The notes: generated by a model from the sequence alone, not told the origin. A stretch of DNA of 64,000 nt from Yinghuangia aomiensis (GCF_039542225.1 NZ_BAABHS010000001.1:1-64000), one strand, 5' to 3'. Counted from the first letter of the stretch, positions 52,548 through 61,213 are shown. A program made the numbers and translations.

Positions 52548-54425
52548 CTACGGCCAGTACGGTTTGATCACGTCGAACGCGTTCGGCAGCCCGAGCCGGT
52601 ACCGCCAGTCGTCGGCGTCGCGGAAGCCCTTCAACGCCGGCTCCTGGTACAGCTCGAAGATCCCGGCCGGAGTGGCTGACGAACCGGACGCCTGCAACAC
52701 GCCGTTCGCCGCCCGCCGGCCGGACTCGTTGGCACCCTCCATGGTGGCCAGGTTCACCGACACCCGTACATAGTCGCCGCCGAGGAACAGATTCGGAATG
52801 CGCGTCACGGCATCGGGCCGGTCGTCCCACGAACCGATCGTGTTGACCAGCAGCGGCTCGTCGTTCGCCACCGCGGGCGTACCCGATCCGATGATGCCCG
52901 GGTCGAGGAACCAGGAGTGGACGAGCGAGTCCGGCAGGATCGTCGCGCCGTTGTCGAGGTTCGCCCGGACCTGCGCGAGGACTTCGTCGACGATCTGGCG
53001 CGGGGTGCACTTGCGGGCCGAGACGCCGTAGAGGAGGCCCGGGGCATCCCAGTCGGACAGGTCGAGGGACAGGACGTCCCGCACCGTGCCGTCGCCGTAC
53101 GTCGACGGGAAGTCGTTGCGCCAGAACTGGCCTTGGGTGAGGCCGGTGACCGCCCACGGCGAGTCCATGAACGCCATGTGGCCGTGCGTGATGGGCGTCT
53201 TCTGCTTCAGGTACAGCATCAGCCCGTTCATCCAGTCGGTCTGGAGCCGGCGCAGGCGGCCGAGTGCCGGGTCGGCGGCGATCATCGCCGGGGACATGAG
53301 CGGCACCGCACGTTCGACGGGCACCGCGAGGACGTAGTAGTCCGCATCGACCACGCCCGCGTTGCCGAGCGGGTCGGTGACGCGCGCGCCGGTGATCTTG
53401 CCGCCCGCATAGTCGAGGCCGGTGACCGTCCAGCCGACGTTGAACGTCACGCCGAGGGACGTGAGCAGTTGATGCCACGGCTCGACCCACACCTCGGACG
53501 TCGGGCCGTTGAGGACCCGGTCGGGTGCGCCGTCGTTGCCGCGGCCGAGCATCGTCCACAGGAAGATCTCGACCATCATGGTGATCGTGCGGGTGCTGGC
53601 GACGGTCTCCTTGGCGGCGACCAGCGTCGACGTGAAGGACTTGATGAGGATGTTGCGGTAGCCCGCGGACATCTTGTCGGCCTGGAGGTACTCCGAATAC
53701 GGCATGTACTCCCACTGCTTGCGGCGCCGCAGATCGCCGCTGGTGAGGAACACGACCATCTTCTCGGCCCAGAACGCGACCTCCCACAGAGGGACTTGGC
53801 TCGCCACACTGGCGGCCGCGATCAGCGCGTCGCGGAGGGCCTCGGGGGTGATGTTCTCGATGCCGTTCGGCAGCGTCAGGTGCATGTCCGGGCGGCCGGC
53901 CTGCGCGAAGATCGCCTGCGGGGCGGACACCAGGTTGTCCCACACGCCGTTGGCGTTGCCGGGGAACGGGATGCGGCGCATCGAGTCCGGGACGTTCCGG
54001 TAGAAGCCCGGGAAGAACCGGAACCCGTGCTCGCCGGGCAGGTCGCGGCGGCCGCCCGCGGCGGTGCCCGGGACCGGGATGCTGCGGGCCTTGCCGCCGA
54101 GCGACTTGCGCTCGTAGACGGTGACCTGGAAGCCGCGTTCGGCGAGTTCGTGGGCCGCGGTGAGGCCCGCCATTCCGCCGCCGAGGACGGCCACCCGCTT
54201 GCCCGGGGACGACGACACCAGCGATGCGCCGAAGGCGGGGGCGGCTCCGGCGGTCACGCCGGCGGCGAGGACGCCCGCGCCGAGGGCACCCGCCCCGAGG
54301 GCGCCGGTGACGAACGCGCGGCGCGACGGCGGGGCGGCCTGGTCGCGGGAGGGCTCTACGGGCCGTGGTTCCGGCTCTGCGGGGAGTGCTGCGCTGTGCG
54401 GGAGGTGCTTCTCGTGCGTGGACAC
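52548..54425 (-). CDS. Tat-exported FAD-dependent oxidoreductase (amine oxidase/phytoene-desaturase-like)
   Basis: 625 residues. A twin-arginine signal (PSRRAFVTGALGAGALGAG, about residues 33-66) precedes an FAD domain opening with VAVLGGGMAGLTAAHELAERG (about 78) and GEHGFRFFPGFYRNVPDSM. The C-terminal FAD segment is FLGGDYVRVSVNLATMEGANESGRR-like, split over the helix. Proteins of this kind are annotated as hydroxysqualene dehydroxylase- or phytoene-desaturase-like; the reaction is not known. GTG 54425 has AGGAGG upstream, and the CCGACA-N4-TGTCGG operator lies 35 bases upstream. Export would place it outside the membrane, away from its cytoplasmic monooxygenase partner. Confidence 0.84.
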   Translation of the reverse strand: MSTHEKHLPHSAALPAEPEPRPVEPSRDQAAPPSRRAFVTGALGAGALGAGVLAAGVTAGAAPAFGASLVSSSPGKRVAVLGGGMAGLTAAHELAERGFQVTVYERKSLGGKARSIPVPGTAAGGRRDLPGEHGFRFFPGFYRNVPDSMRRIPFPGNANGVWDNLVSAPQAIFAQAGRPDMHLTLPNGIENITPEALRDALIAAASVASQVPLWEVAFWAEKMVVFLTSGDLRRRKQWEYMPYSEYLQADKMSAGYRNILIKSFTSTLVAAKETVASTRTITMMVEIFLWTMLGRGNDGAPDRVLNGPTSEVWVEPWHQLLTSLGVTFNVGWTVTGLDYAGGKITGARVTDPLGNAGVVDADYYVLAVPVERAVPLMSPAMIAADPALGRLRRLQTDWMNGLMLYLKQKTPITHGHMAFMDSPWAVTGLTQGQFWRNDFPSTYGDGTVRDVLSLDLSDWDAPGLLYGVSARKCTPRQIVDEVLAQVRANLDNGATILPDSLVHSWFLDPGIIGSGTPAVANDEPLLVNTIGSWDDRPDAVTRIPNLFLGGDYVRVSVNLATMEGANESGRRAANGVLQASGSSATPAGIFELYQEPALKGFRDADDWRYRLGLPNAFDVIKPYWP

Positions 54426-54459
54426 GGATCCTCCTAGCGGTGCTCCTCTGGAGTTGTAA

Positions 54460-54475
54460 CCGACACACCTGTCGG
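54460..54475. promoter_or_regulatory. TetR-type operator copy 1
   Basis: CCGACA-CACC-TGTCGG, a perfect 6-base inverted repeat 35 bases before the FAD oxidoreductase start. The same arms recur at 55336-55351. Confidence 0.65.
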
Positions 54476-54559
54476 CAGCATGCAGAGCGACTATCGCCGG
54501 GCCCGGCGGGCAGGGTCAAGACCCGGGTATGCGCGTGTTTTTGACTGTCTGTCAGATGT

Positions 54560-55270
54560 TCATTCGGCCGGATCGCGGCGCGGGTTGAGGCCCTCCAGGC
54601 CGCTCCACAGGACGCCGGCCGCCATCGTCTCCAGCGTGGCGCGCGGGGTGTCCGGGTGGTGCGCCCACCACTGGGCGACGCCGTCGAGGCTGCTGATGAG
54701 CAGCTCGATGAGCACCTCGGCGTCGGAGGACCGCGGGTCCAGGCCGGCGCGCTCGGTGTCGTGCGCCATCATCGCCATCACGGCGCGTGTCCGGGTCTGC
54801 CGGATGCCCCAGCGGACCGCGCTCAGTTCCGGATCACCCTCGTCGGTCTGGTCGAACAGCAGACGGCGGGCGGTCGGGTTCGCCTCGGCAAAGTCGAAGT
54901 ACGCGGCCACAGTTGCCCGCATGCGCGTACGTCGGCCGCCGCGGCCCGTGATGGCGGTGCCCATGTGCGCGACCAGGGCGGCGTTCTGCGTGCCGAGCAC
55001 GGTCAGGAACAGCACGCGCTTGGTCGCGAAGTGCTCGTACAGCACGCTGCGGGTCACGCCCGCGGCCTCGGCGATCTCGCCCATCGACGCGGCGCCGTAG
55101 CCCTTCGCGCTGAAGACCGCGAGCGCGGCATCCTCGATCCGCCGCCGCCGGGCAGGGCCGGACATGCGGCGGCGGACGGGCTTGCGGGCGGCGCTGCCGG
55201 GCGTCTCGGCCTCGGAGGCGTCGGCCTCGGTCGCGTCGGGGGCCGGCTCGGGGCTCGGCAGCGCAGACAT
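54560..55270 (-). CDS. TetR/AcrR-family regulator
   Basis: 236 residues. An acidic, disordered ~30-residue N-terminus is followed by RRRMSGPARRRRIEDAAL and the helix-turn-helix (AASMGEIAEAAGVTRSVLYEHFATKRVLF, about 60-90), then an all-helical ligand domain. It lies between the flavoenzyme operon and the divergent FAD monooxygenase gene. The two copies of one palindrome, one before each flavoenzyme unit, make it the probable shared repressor. The copy at 55334 also lies 64 bases upstream of its own start, so autoregulation is likely. Ligand unknown. Confidence 0.92.
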   Translation of the reverse strand: MSALPSPEPAPDATEADASEAETPGSAARKPVRRRMSGPARRRRIEDAALAVFSAKGYGAASMGEIAEAAGVTRSVLYEHFATKRVLFLTVLGTQNAALVAHMGTAITGRGGRRTRMRATVAAYFDFAEANPTARRLLFDQTDEGDPELSAVRWGIRQTRTRAVMAMMAHDTERAGLDPRSSDAEVLIELLISSLDGVAQWWAHHPDTPRATLETMAAGVLWSGLEGLNPRRDPAE

Positions 55271-55333
55271 GCCCTCAGCCTAGCTGCGGGAAAGGTCTTG
55301 TCCGAGGGGGACCGGCGGGTCTACCGTCGCGAT

Positions 55334-55353
55334 AACCGACACTGCTGTCGGTT
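55334..55353. promoter_or_regulatory. TetR-type operator copy 2
   Basis: AACCGACA-CTGC-TGTCGGTT, perfect 8-base arms, in the divergent region between tetR (minus) and the FAD monooxygenase gene (plus). Confidence 0.7.
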
Positions 55354-55418
55354 CGATCTTCGGTACTGCGCCCGGGTTTTGACGAGGTATCACGCAGAGG
55401 TACACGCAGGGGGATCCC

Positions 55419-56747
55419 GTGTCCGAAGAGCACGTCGACGCGATCGTGGTCGGAGCACGCTGCGCCGGTTCGGCGGCGGCGACGGCCCTGGCCGGAGCCG
55501 GACGGCGGGTGGTCGCGGTGGACGCGGCGAAGTTCCCGTCCACGACGATCTCGACACACCTGCTGTTCGCGGGCGGTGTGGCCGAACTCGCGCGCGTGGG
55601 GGCGCTGGAGCGGGTCGAAGCGCTGGGCGCGCCGCGGCACGACGAGGCGTACATCGGCATGCCGGGGGCCGAAGTGCGCGGCACGTACTCGCCGGTGGAC
55701 GGCATCGCCTACGGCATGTGCGTACGGCGCGCGGGGCTCGACCTGGCACTGGTGGAGACGGCGCGGGCGGCGGGAGCGGACGTCCGCGAGGGCGTGAAGG
55801 TGACGTCGCTCGTCGAGGAGGACGGCCGGGTCGCCGGAGTGCGGGTTTCGGCACGCGGGATGCAGGGCGAACACACCCTGCGGGCGCCGCTGGTGATCGG
55901 TGCCGACGGACGGCGGTCGACGGTGGCGCGGCTGGTCGGCGCGTCGGAGCACCTGAGCAACCCGAACGAGCGGGCGTGCTACTACGCGTACTACGAAGAC
56001 CCGCGGACCGAGTGGCGCGGCACGGCCGCGATGTGGCTCGCGGGCCGCGAACTCGGCACCGTCTTCCCGACGGACGGCGGCCTGGCGCTGAGCCTGCTGA
56101 TGCCGCCGAAGGAGCGGGCGGACGAATTCCGGCTGGACTTGGAAGGCGAGTACGACCGCACGGTGGCCATGCTGCCGGGCATGGCGGAACGCCTGGCGGG
56201 CCGCACCCGGGTGACGAAGATCGTGCAGTCGGTCGAACAGCCTTCGTATTTCCGGCGGTCGTCGGGCCCGGGGTGGGCGTTGGCGGGGGACGCGGGGCAC
56301 TTCAAGGACCCGGTGACGGCCCAGGGCATCCGGGACGCGCTGCGGTTCGGCCGGCTGCTGGGCGAGGCGGCGGCACCGGTGCTGGACCACCCGGCGCGGC
56401 TGGACGCGGTCGTGCGCAAGTGGGAGCTGCGCCGCGAAGCCGAGTGCCTGGAGACGTACCACTGGACGAACCGGCTGGCCCGGGCCGACGAGGTCAACCC
56501 ACTGCAGGAGCAGATGCTCCGGATGCTGGCGAAGGAACCCGAGGGCTCCCGGCGCCTGCTGGACGTGTACTCGCGCGTGCGGCGCCCGGGTCAGCTGCTG
56601 ACCCCGGGCTTCCTGGCGGGCTGCGCGGTAGGGGCGTTCAGGCGGCGCGGGGTCGATCGGCGGGCACTGCTCCGGACCCTGACCGCGGAAGCCCGGACGG
56701 AACTGACGACGCGTCGGGATCTGTTCCGGGCGGCTCGCATGCGCTGA
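55419..56747 (+). CDS. FAD-dependent monooxygenase/geranylgeranyl-reductase-like flavoprotein
   Basis: 442 residues, PHBH-fold flavoprotein. The dinucleotide motif is AIVVGARCAGSAAATALAG (residues 8-26), the DG motif IGADGRRSTVARL (about 165), and the GD motif LAGDAGHFKDPVTAQGI (about 285). The AGHFKDP variant of the GD motif is typical of a hydroxylase subgroup annotated in streptomycetes only as FAD-dependent oxidoreductase. GTG 55419 has CAGGGGGA upstream. It is divergent from tetR and carries the shared operator in its promoter region. Confidence 0.86.
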   Translation: MSEEHVDAIVVGARCAGSAAATALAGAGRRVVAVDAAKFPSTTISTHLLFAGGVAELARVGALERVEALGAPRHDEAYIGMPGAEVRGTYSPVDGIAYGMCVRRAGLDLALVETARAAGADVREGVKVTSLVEEDGRVAGVRVSARGMQGEHTLRAPLVIGADGRRSTVARLVGASEHLSNPNERACYYAYYEDPRTEWRGTAAMWLAGRELGTVFPTDGGLALSLLMPPKERADEFRLDLEGEYDRTVAMLPGMAERLAGRTRVTKIVQSVEQPSYFRRSSGPGWALAGDAGHFKDPVTAQGIRDALRFGRLLGEAAAPVLDHPARLDAVVRKWELRREAECLETYHWTNRLARADEVNPLQEQMLRMLAKEPEGSRRLLDVYSRVRRPGQLLTPGFLAGCAVGAFRRRGVDRRALLRTLTAEARTELTTRRDLFRAARMR

Positions 56748-56768
56748 GCCGCCCGGGGTGGGGCGGGA

Positions 56769-57128
56769 CTACGCAACCTTGACGCTGTGCGGTCCGACGC
56801 GCACGGTGATGTCGAGTTCGCCGCCGAGCGCGGCGGCGTACGCGCGCAGCGTCTCGACGCCCATCACCTCGACTCGGCCGTGCTCGATCTGCGACACCCG
56901 AGCCTGCGACACCCCCAGGGCGGCGGCGACTTCCTTCTGCGTCTTGCCGACGGACTTGCGCAGCTCCGCGAGGTGGTAACCGGCGATGTAGGCGTCGAGG
57001 CGGGCTTTGGCAGCGGCGCGTCGTTCAGGGTCGTCCCGCGTCGGATCGATGCGACGGGCTTCGGCTTTGACGTCTTCCCAGCGGCGTGCGGTCATCTGCT
57101 TGACTTCCTCTGATTCGAGTGCGGTCAC
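56769..57128 (-). CDS. HigA-like XRE antitoxin
   Basis: 119 residues. C-terminal helix-turn-helix of the XRE type (LRKSVGKTQKEVAAALGVSQ, RVSQIEHGRVEVMGVETLRAYAAALGG), with an N-terminal helical region that likely contacts the toxin. GTG 57128 overlaps the toxin stop (GTGA) and has GAGGGAG upstream. ATG 57095, 11 codons later and preceded by GAGGAAG, is an equally fair start. It should bind its own promoter and neutralise the toxin encoded upstream. Confidence 0.88.
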   Translation of the reverse strand: MTALESEEVKQMTARRWEDVKAEARRIDPTRDDPERRAAAKARLDAYIAGYHLAELRKSVGKTQKEVAAALGVSQARVSQIEHGRVEVMGVETLRAYAAALGGELDITVRVGPHSVKVA

Positions 57129-57490
57129 TTGGCCGACTCCCTCTGCTCCAGGTAGTCCGCGTAGCGTGCCTCCGCCAGCGGGATGGCTTCCTCGTACCAA
57201 CGACTCCAGCGACCAGCCTTGTCCCCGGCAACCAAAACCACGGCTTGGCGTTGCGGGTCGAAGACGAAGAGCATGCGGATCTCGGAACGGCCGCTAGAGC
57301 CCGGCCGCAGCTCTTTGAGGTTGTGGAGGCCGCTGTGTTCCAAGGTGTCGACCAGCGGCCGGTTCAGCGTCGGTCCCACCCTCGCGAGCTGGTCCAACGC
57401 GTCTTCGATCAGGTCGGACGTTGCCCGATCGGACACGCAGAGTTCCAAGAACCACTCGTTGACAGGTTGCAATAGCACGATCTCCCACAT
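57125..57490 (-). CDS. HigB/RelE-like toxin (phage Gp49-like family)
   Basis: 121 residues of the RelE-fold toxin family, predicted ribosome-dependent mRNA interferases. Family segments are WEIVLLQPVNEWFLEL, LKELRPGSSGRSEIRMLFVFDPQRQAVVL split by the central strand, and AGRWSRWYEEAIPLAEARYADYL at the end. Gene order is toxin then antitoxin, the reverse of most TA pairs but normal for higBA. A promoter-like pair places the transcription start at or next to ATG, so the message is probably leaderless. Confidence 0.87.
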   Translation of the reverse strand: MWEIVLLQPVNEWFLELCVSDRATSDLIEDALDQLARVGPTLNRPLVDTLEHSGLHNLKELRPGSSGRSEIRMLFVFDPQRQAVVLVAGDKAGRWSRWYEEAIPLAEARYADYLEQRESAK

Positions 57491-57496
57491 GGGGCG

Positions 57497-57525
57497 AACA
57501 TAAGGTCCAGGTTAATCCCTGTCCT
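57497..57525 (-). promoter_or_regulatory. Candidate higBA-like promoter
   Basis: On the minus strand AGGACA (complement of 57520-57525), 17 bases, TATGTT (complement of 57497-57502), six bases before the toxin ATG. CCAGG...CCTGG arms overlap the spacer and could be the antitoxin's operator. Confidence 0.5.
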
Positions 57526-57679
57526 GGGTTTGGTGCCAGTTCACCGTACGGAGCGAATGCGTCGGCGTATGGAACACAACCGGCAGTTGTCTTGCCCCCC
57601 TGCGTAGGTTGTTTGCCGCTGATCCGCGCCCCCGGTTGGATCGACCCCGGTCGGCAACCGCAGGTGGGTGGAGGATCCG

Positions 57680-58945
57680 ATGCCGCACGAACCGCTACCC
57701 CCGGACTTCACCTGGCTCTGGGCCGCCTACGCCGTCAGCACCCTTGGCACTTACCTCGCCCTCGACGCCTTCCCCTTGGTCGCCCTCACCGTCCTCGACG
57801 CGACCACCACCCAGATCTCCCTCCTCGCCTCCGTCGGCCTTGCCGTCGGGGCTCTCGTCGCCGTTCCTCTCGGGCCCTGGGTGGAGTTCCGGCGCAAGCG
57901 GCCGGTCATGATCGGCGCGGACATCGTGCGCTTCGCCGCGCTGATGACGCTGCCCGTCGCGTACCTGTTCGGCGCCTTTTCCTTCGCGCAGATGATGGCC
58001 GTCTCGACCGTCATCGCCGCCGCCGACATCGTCTTCCTCGCGGCCAGTGGCGCGTGTCTCAAGGCGCTGGTGCCGCCTGACCAACTGCTGCTCGCCAGCG
58101 GTCGCTACGAAGCCACCCTCTGGACCTCCAGCGTCGTCGGTCCGCCCCTCGGCGGAGCCGCGATCGGCATCCTCGGCCCGCTGGCCACCATCGTCGCGAA
58201 CGCCGTCAGCTTCCTGCTCTCCGCGCTCGGCGTCCGCGCCATCCGCACCGCCGAGCCCGAGCCGCCCGCGAAGACCGCGCACACGACCGAGCAGCGGAAC
58301 CCGGGCCTCACCGAAGGCTGGCGCTACATCCTCCGCCACCCCGTCCTCCGCCCGCTGTTCGTCAACAGCGTCCTCATGCGCTGTCTGATCCTGGGCACCA
58401 GCCCCCTCCTCGCCGTCCTCATGCTCCGCATCGTCGGCGTCGCCCCCTGGCAGTACGGCCTCGCCTTCGGCATCGCCTGTCTCGGCGGCCTTGTCGGCTC
58501 CCGCCTCAGCCGCCTCCTCGTCGCGCGCCACGGCGAACGCCGCGTCCTGCTCGGCTCCGGCGTGCTGCGGGTGTGCTGGCCCGTGCTGCTCGCGTTCGTC
58601 GGTCCCGGCTGGTGGGGCGTGGCCCTGGTCGTCGCCGTCGAGTTCGTGCTCATCACGTGCATCGGGGTCTTCAACCCGGTCTTCGCCGCCTACCGGCTCC
58701 GCAGCACCGACAGCGCGTACATCTCCCGCGTCCTCGCCGCCTGGTCGGTCACCAACAACGCGGCCGTGGCGCTGAGCACCGTGGCGTGGGGGCTGCTCGC
58801 CTCGGTCATCGGCGTCCGCGAAGGCCTCGCCCTCGCCGGTGTGCTCCTGCTCGCGACCCCGCTCGTCCTGCCGTGGCGCGCGACCAGGACGACGACCGCG
58901 TCCGCGGCCTCGGCACCGGCGGTGCAGGAGCCGGCCGCTCCCTGA
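57680..58945 (+). CDS. MFS transporter
   Basis: 421 residues with about twelve hydrophobic helices and the loop signature GPWVEFRRKRPVMIGADIVR between helices 2 and 3 (motif A-like). It belongs to the group annotated as macrolide/multidrug efflux MFS proteins of actinomycetes. The central cytoplasmic loop is charged (EPEPPAKTAHTTEQRNPG). ATG 57680 is chosen for GGAGG at 57670-57674. A hairpin of CGGTTG...CAACCG (57633-57660) ends just before the ribosome site. Substrate unknown. Confidence 0.86.
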   Translation: MPHEPLPPDFTWLWAAYAVSTLGTYLALDAFPLVALTVLDATTTQISLLASVGLAVGALVAVPLGPWVEFRRKRPVMIGADIVRFAALMTLPVAYLFGAFSFAQMMAVSTVIAAADIVFLAASGACLKALVPPDQLLLASGRYEATLWTSSVVGPPLGGAAIGILGPLATIVANAVSFLLSALGVRAIRTAEPEPPAKTAHTTEQRNPGLTEGWRYILRHPVLRPLFVNSVLMRCLILGTSPLLAVLMLRIVGVAPWQYGLAFGIACLGGLVGSRLSRLLVARHGERRVLLGSGVLRVCWPVLLAFVGPGWWGVALVVAVEFVLITCIGVFNPVFAAYRLRSTDSAYISRVLAAWSVTNNAAVALSTVAWGLLASVIGVREGLALAGVLLLATPLVLPWRATRTTTASAASAPAVQEPAAP

Positions 58946-58972
58946 CCGGCTGGCACGTGCCTGTGGCCCTCT

Positions 58973-59010
58973 TGTGAATCCCTTGTGAGTCGGCTCACAC
59001 GCTGTCACAG
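58973..59010. promoter_or_regulatory. CRP-consensus site, nested in a larger inverted repeat
   Basis: TGTGA-GTCGGC-TCACA (58984-58999) is a perfect CRP-type palindrome. A second TTGTGA (58973-58978) and TGTCACAG (59003-59010) flank it almost symmetrically. It lies 83 bases before the nitronate monooxygenase start and 27 bases after the MFS stop. Confidence 0.55.
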
Positions 59011-59081
59011 CCCCCCGTGCCCCGGTGTCCAGTGGACGTGGCGACACCCGCCGCGCCACCGACCGGAAGGGCTTCACGGCT

Positions 59082-60107
59082 ATGGCACTCGCGACGGACT
59101 TCACCGACCTCCTCGGCGTGCGGCACCCCATCGCGCTGGCACCCATGGGCGGTTCGGCCGGCGGCGCGCTCGCCGCCGCGGTGTCGCGGGCGGGCGGCCT
59201 GGGGCTGCTCGGCGGCGCCAACGGCGATCCGGTGTGGCTGGAACGCGAGTTGCCGGTCGTCGCGGAACGCGCCGGCGGGCCGTGGGGCGTCGGCTTCTGG
59301 AACTGGGCGATCGAGGAGGACGCCGTCGTCCGGGCGTTGGAGTACGGACCCGACGCCGTCTTCCTGTCCTTCGGCGACCCGGCACCGTTCGTCGACGCCG
59401 TCCGGCGGACCGACGCCGTGCTGATCGTGCAGGTCACCGACCTCGACGAGGCGAAGCGGGCGCTCGAGGTCGGCGCCGACGTCCTCGTCGCGCAGGGCAC
59501 CGAGAGCGGCGGCCACGGCGCCCGGAACGGGCGGTCGACGCTGCCGTTCGTGCCGCTCGTCGCCGACCTCGCCGGTTCCGTGCCGGTGCTGGCCGCGGGC
59601 GGCATCGCGGACGGGCGCGGTTTGGCCGCGGCGCTGGCGCTGGGCGCGGCCGGGGCGCTCGTCGGCACCCGGTTCCAGGCCACCGCGGAGGCGGCGATCG
59701 ACCCGGCGATCGGCTGGGCGCTGGTCGCCGGCCGGGGCCAGGACACCGAGCGCAACGCGGTGCTGGACCTCGCCCGCGGGGCGAGCTGGCCCACCGCCAC
59801 GTACACCGCCCGCACCCTCGGCCACCCCTACCTCGACCGCTGGCGCGGCCGGGAAACCGAACTGGCGAGCGATCCCGCACCGGCGCGCGCGGCCTACGCG
59901 GAGGACATCGCAAGCGGCGCGATCCCGCCGATCCCGGTCTGGGCCGGCGAAGGCGTCGACCTGGTCACCGACCGCCCGCCCGCCGCCGACGTCGTCGCCG
60001 CGATGGCCGCGCAGGCCGAAGCGGCGCTGCACCGGGCGGTCACCCGGGAGCCGCGCGACCGCACCCGGGACGAACCGACGGACGGCCAGGTGAAAACGCG
60101 CACCTGA
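59082..60107 (+). CDS. Nitronate monooxygenase (2-nitropropane dioxygenase family)
   Basis: 341 residues, FMN-dependent TIM barrel. Oxidises alkyl nitronates such as propionate-3-nitronate, or a related activity. Conserved parts are HPIALAPMGGSAGGALAAAVSRAGGLGLLGG at the start, the catalytic His in VAQGTESGGHGA, and the FMN phosphate loop VLAAGGIADGRGLAAALALGA. The C-terminal ~30 residues are hydrophilic. ATG 59082 has GGAAGGG upstream. The sigma factor gene follows after 67 bases, perhaps in one transcript. Confidence 0.9.
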   Translation: MALATDFTDLLGVRHPIALAPMGGSAGGALAAAVSRAGGLGLLGGANGDPVWLERELPVVAERAGGPWGVGFWNWAIEEDAVVRALEYGPDAVFLSFGDPAPFVDAVRRTDAVLIVQVTDLDEAKRALEVGADVLVAQGTESGGHGARNGRSTLPFVPLVADLAGSVPVLAAGGIADGRGLAAALALGAAGALVGTRFQATAEAAIDPAIGWALVAGRGQDTERNAVLDLARGASWPTATYTARTLGHPYLDRWRGRETELASDPAPARAAYAEDIASGAIPPIPVWAGEGVDLVTDRPPAADVVAAMAAQAEAALHRAVTREPRDRTRDEPTDGQVKTRT

Positions 60108-60174
60108 CCCCGCGCTCCCCGGCCAGACCACAGCCCGGAACCCGGGTAACGTGCGGTACTCGGAGGTCCCCGCC

Positions 60175-61167
60175 ATGCACGACGCCAGCAAAGCCACCGA
60201 AGTCGGCACTCCCGACGAAATCGGCATGCCCGGTGAAGGCGGCAAGGTCGGGGGAGACCACTCCGCCGACCCCGCGACCGAGGCGTTCGTCGCCCACCGC
60301 AACCTCCTCTTCACCGTCGCCTACGAGATGCTCGGCTCGGCCGTCGACGCCGAAGACGTGCTCCAGGAGACGTGGCTGCGCTGGGCGAACGTCGACCTGG
60401 CGCGGGTGGCGGACCGGCGGGCCTACCTGATCCGCATCACCACCCGGCAGGCGCTCAACCGGCTCCGCACGCTCAAGCGCCGCCGGGAGTCCTACGTCGG
60501 CGAGTGGCTCCCCGAGCCGCTGCTGACCGCGCCCGACGTCGCCGACGACGTGGAACTCGCGGAGAGCGTGTCGATGGCGATGATGCTGGTGCTGGAGACG
60601 CTGTCGCCGACCGAACGCGCCGTGTTCGTGCTCCGCGAGGCTTTCGACGTCGGCTACCCGGACATCGCCGCCGCCGTCGACAAGACCCCCGACGCGGTCC
60701 GCCAGATCGCCCACCGGGCCCGCCGCCACGTGGACGCCCGGCGGCCCCGCCAGGTCGTGTCGGCGGCCAAGAACCGGGCCGCGGTCGACGCGTTCCGGCG
60801 CGCCCTGGAAACCGGCGACCCGCAGGGGCTCCTCGACGTCCTCGCGCCCGACGTGGTGCTGGTCGGCGACGGCGGCGGCATCAAGAAGGCCGGGCGCCGG
60901 GCGGTCGTCGGGGCCGACAAGGTGGCCCGGTACATCGCCGGCGGGAAGGGCAAGGTCGACCAGGCGATCGCCCTCACGGTGGCCGAGGTCAACGGCCGGC
61001 CGGGTCTCGCCGTGCACCTGGACGGCGTGCTCGACGGCGTCATGGCCATCGCCGTGTCCGAGGGCCGGATCGCCGGGATCTACTACGTCCGCAACCCGGA
61101 GAAGCTGACCCGGGTGGGGGAGGAGACGCCGCTCACGCGCGGGGCGGCGGCGGGGCTCGCCGGCTGA
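60175..61167 (+). CDS. ECF sigma factor with SnoaL-like C-terminal domain (ECF41/SigJ type)
   Basis: 330 residues. Region 2 (FVAHRNLLFTVAYEMLGSAVDAEDVLQETWLRW) and region 4 (LETLSPTERAVFVLREAFDVGYPDIAAAV) are typical of ECF sigma factors. A SnoaL/NTF2-like domain (about 215-310, FRRALETGDPQGLLDVLAPDVVLVGDGGG) replaces the need for a separate anti-sigma factor in the ECF41/SigJ group. ATG 60175 is chosen for GGAGG at 60162-60166; the first ~45 residues are a Gly-rich extension. ECF41 genes usually neighbour a flavin or COE-type target; the nitronate monooxygenase upstream fits that pattern. Confidence 0.9.
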   Translation: MHDASKATEVGTPDEIGMPGEGGKVGGDHSADPATEAFVAHRNLLFTVAYEMLGSAVDAEDVLQETWLRWANVDLARVADRRAYLIRITTRQALNRLRTLKRRRESYVGEWLPEPLLTAPDVADDVELAESVSMAMMLVLETLSPTERAVFVLREAFDVGYPDIAAAVDKTPDAVRQIAHRARRHVDARRPRQVVSAAKNRAAVDAFRRALETGDPQGLLDVLAPDVVLVGDGGGIKKAGRRAVVGADKVARYIAGGKGKVDQAIALTVAEVNGRPGLAVHLDGVLDGVMAIAVSEGRIAGIYYVRNPEKLTRVGEETPLTRGAAAGLAG

Positions 61168-61213
61168 AGGCGGCAGAGCGGACGGGCAGCAAGTAAAGCG
61201 GAATGCGCGTTCG

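Noticed and set aside
54540..54553. TGAC-N5-GTCA near the end of tetR as a third operator.
   Set aside because: Only 4-base arms and different from CCGACA-N4-TGTCGG; it lies downstream of the genes concerned.
57587..57610. TTGTCT and TAGGTT as a promoter for the MFS gene.
   Set aside because: Spacing of 12 bases is too short; only the -10-like element is plausible.
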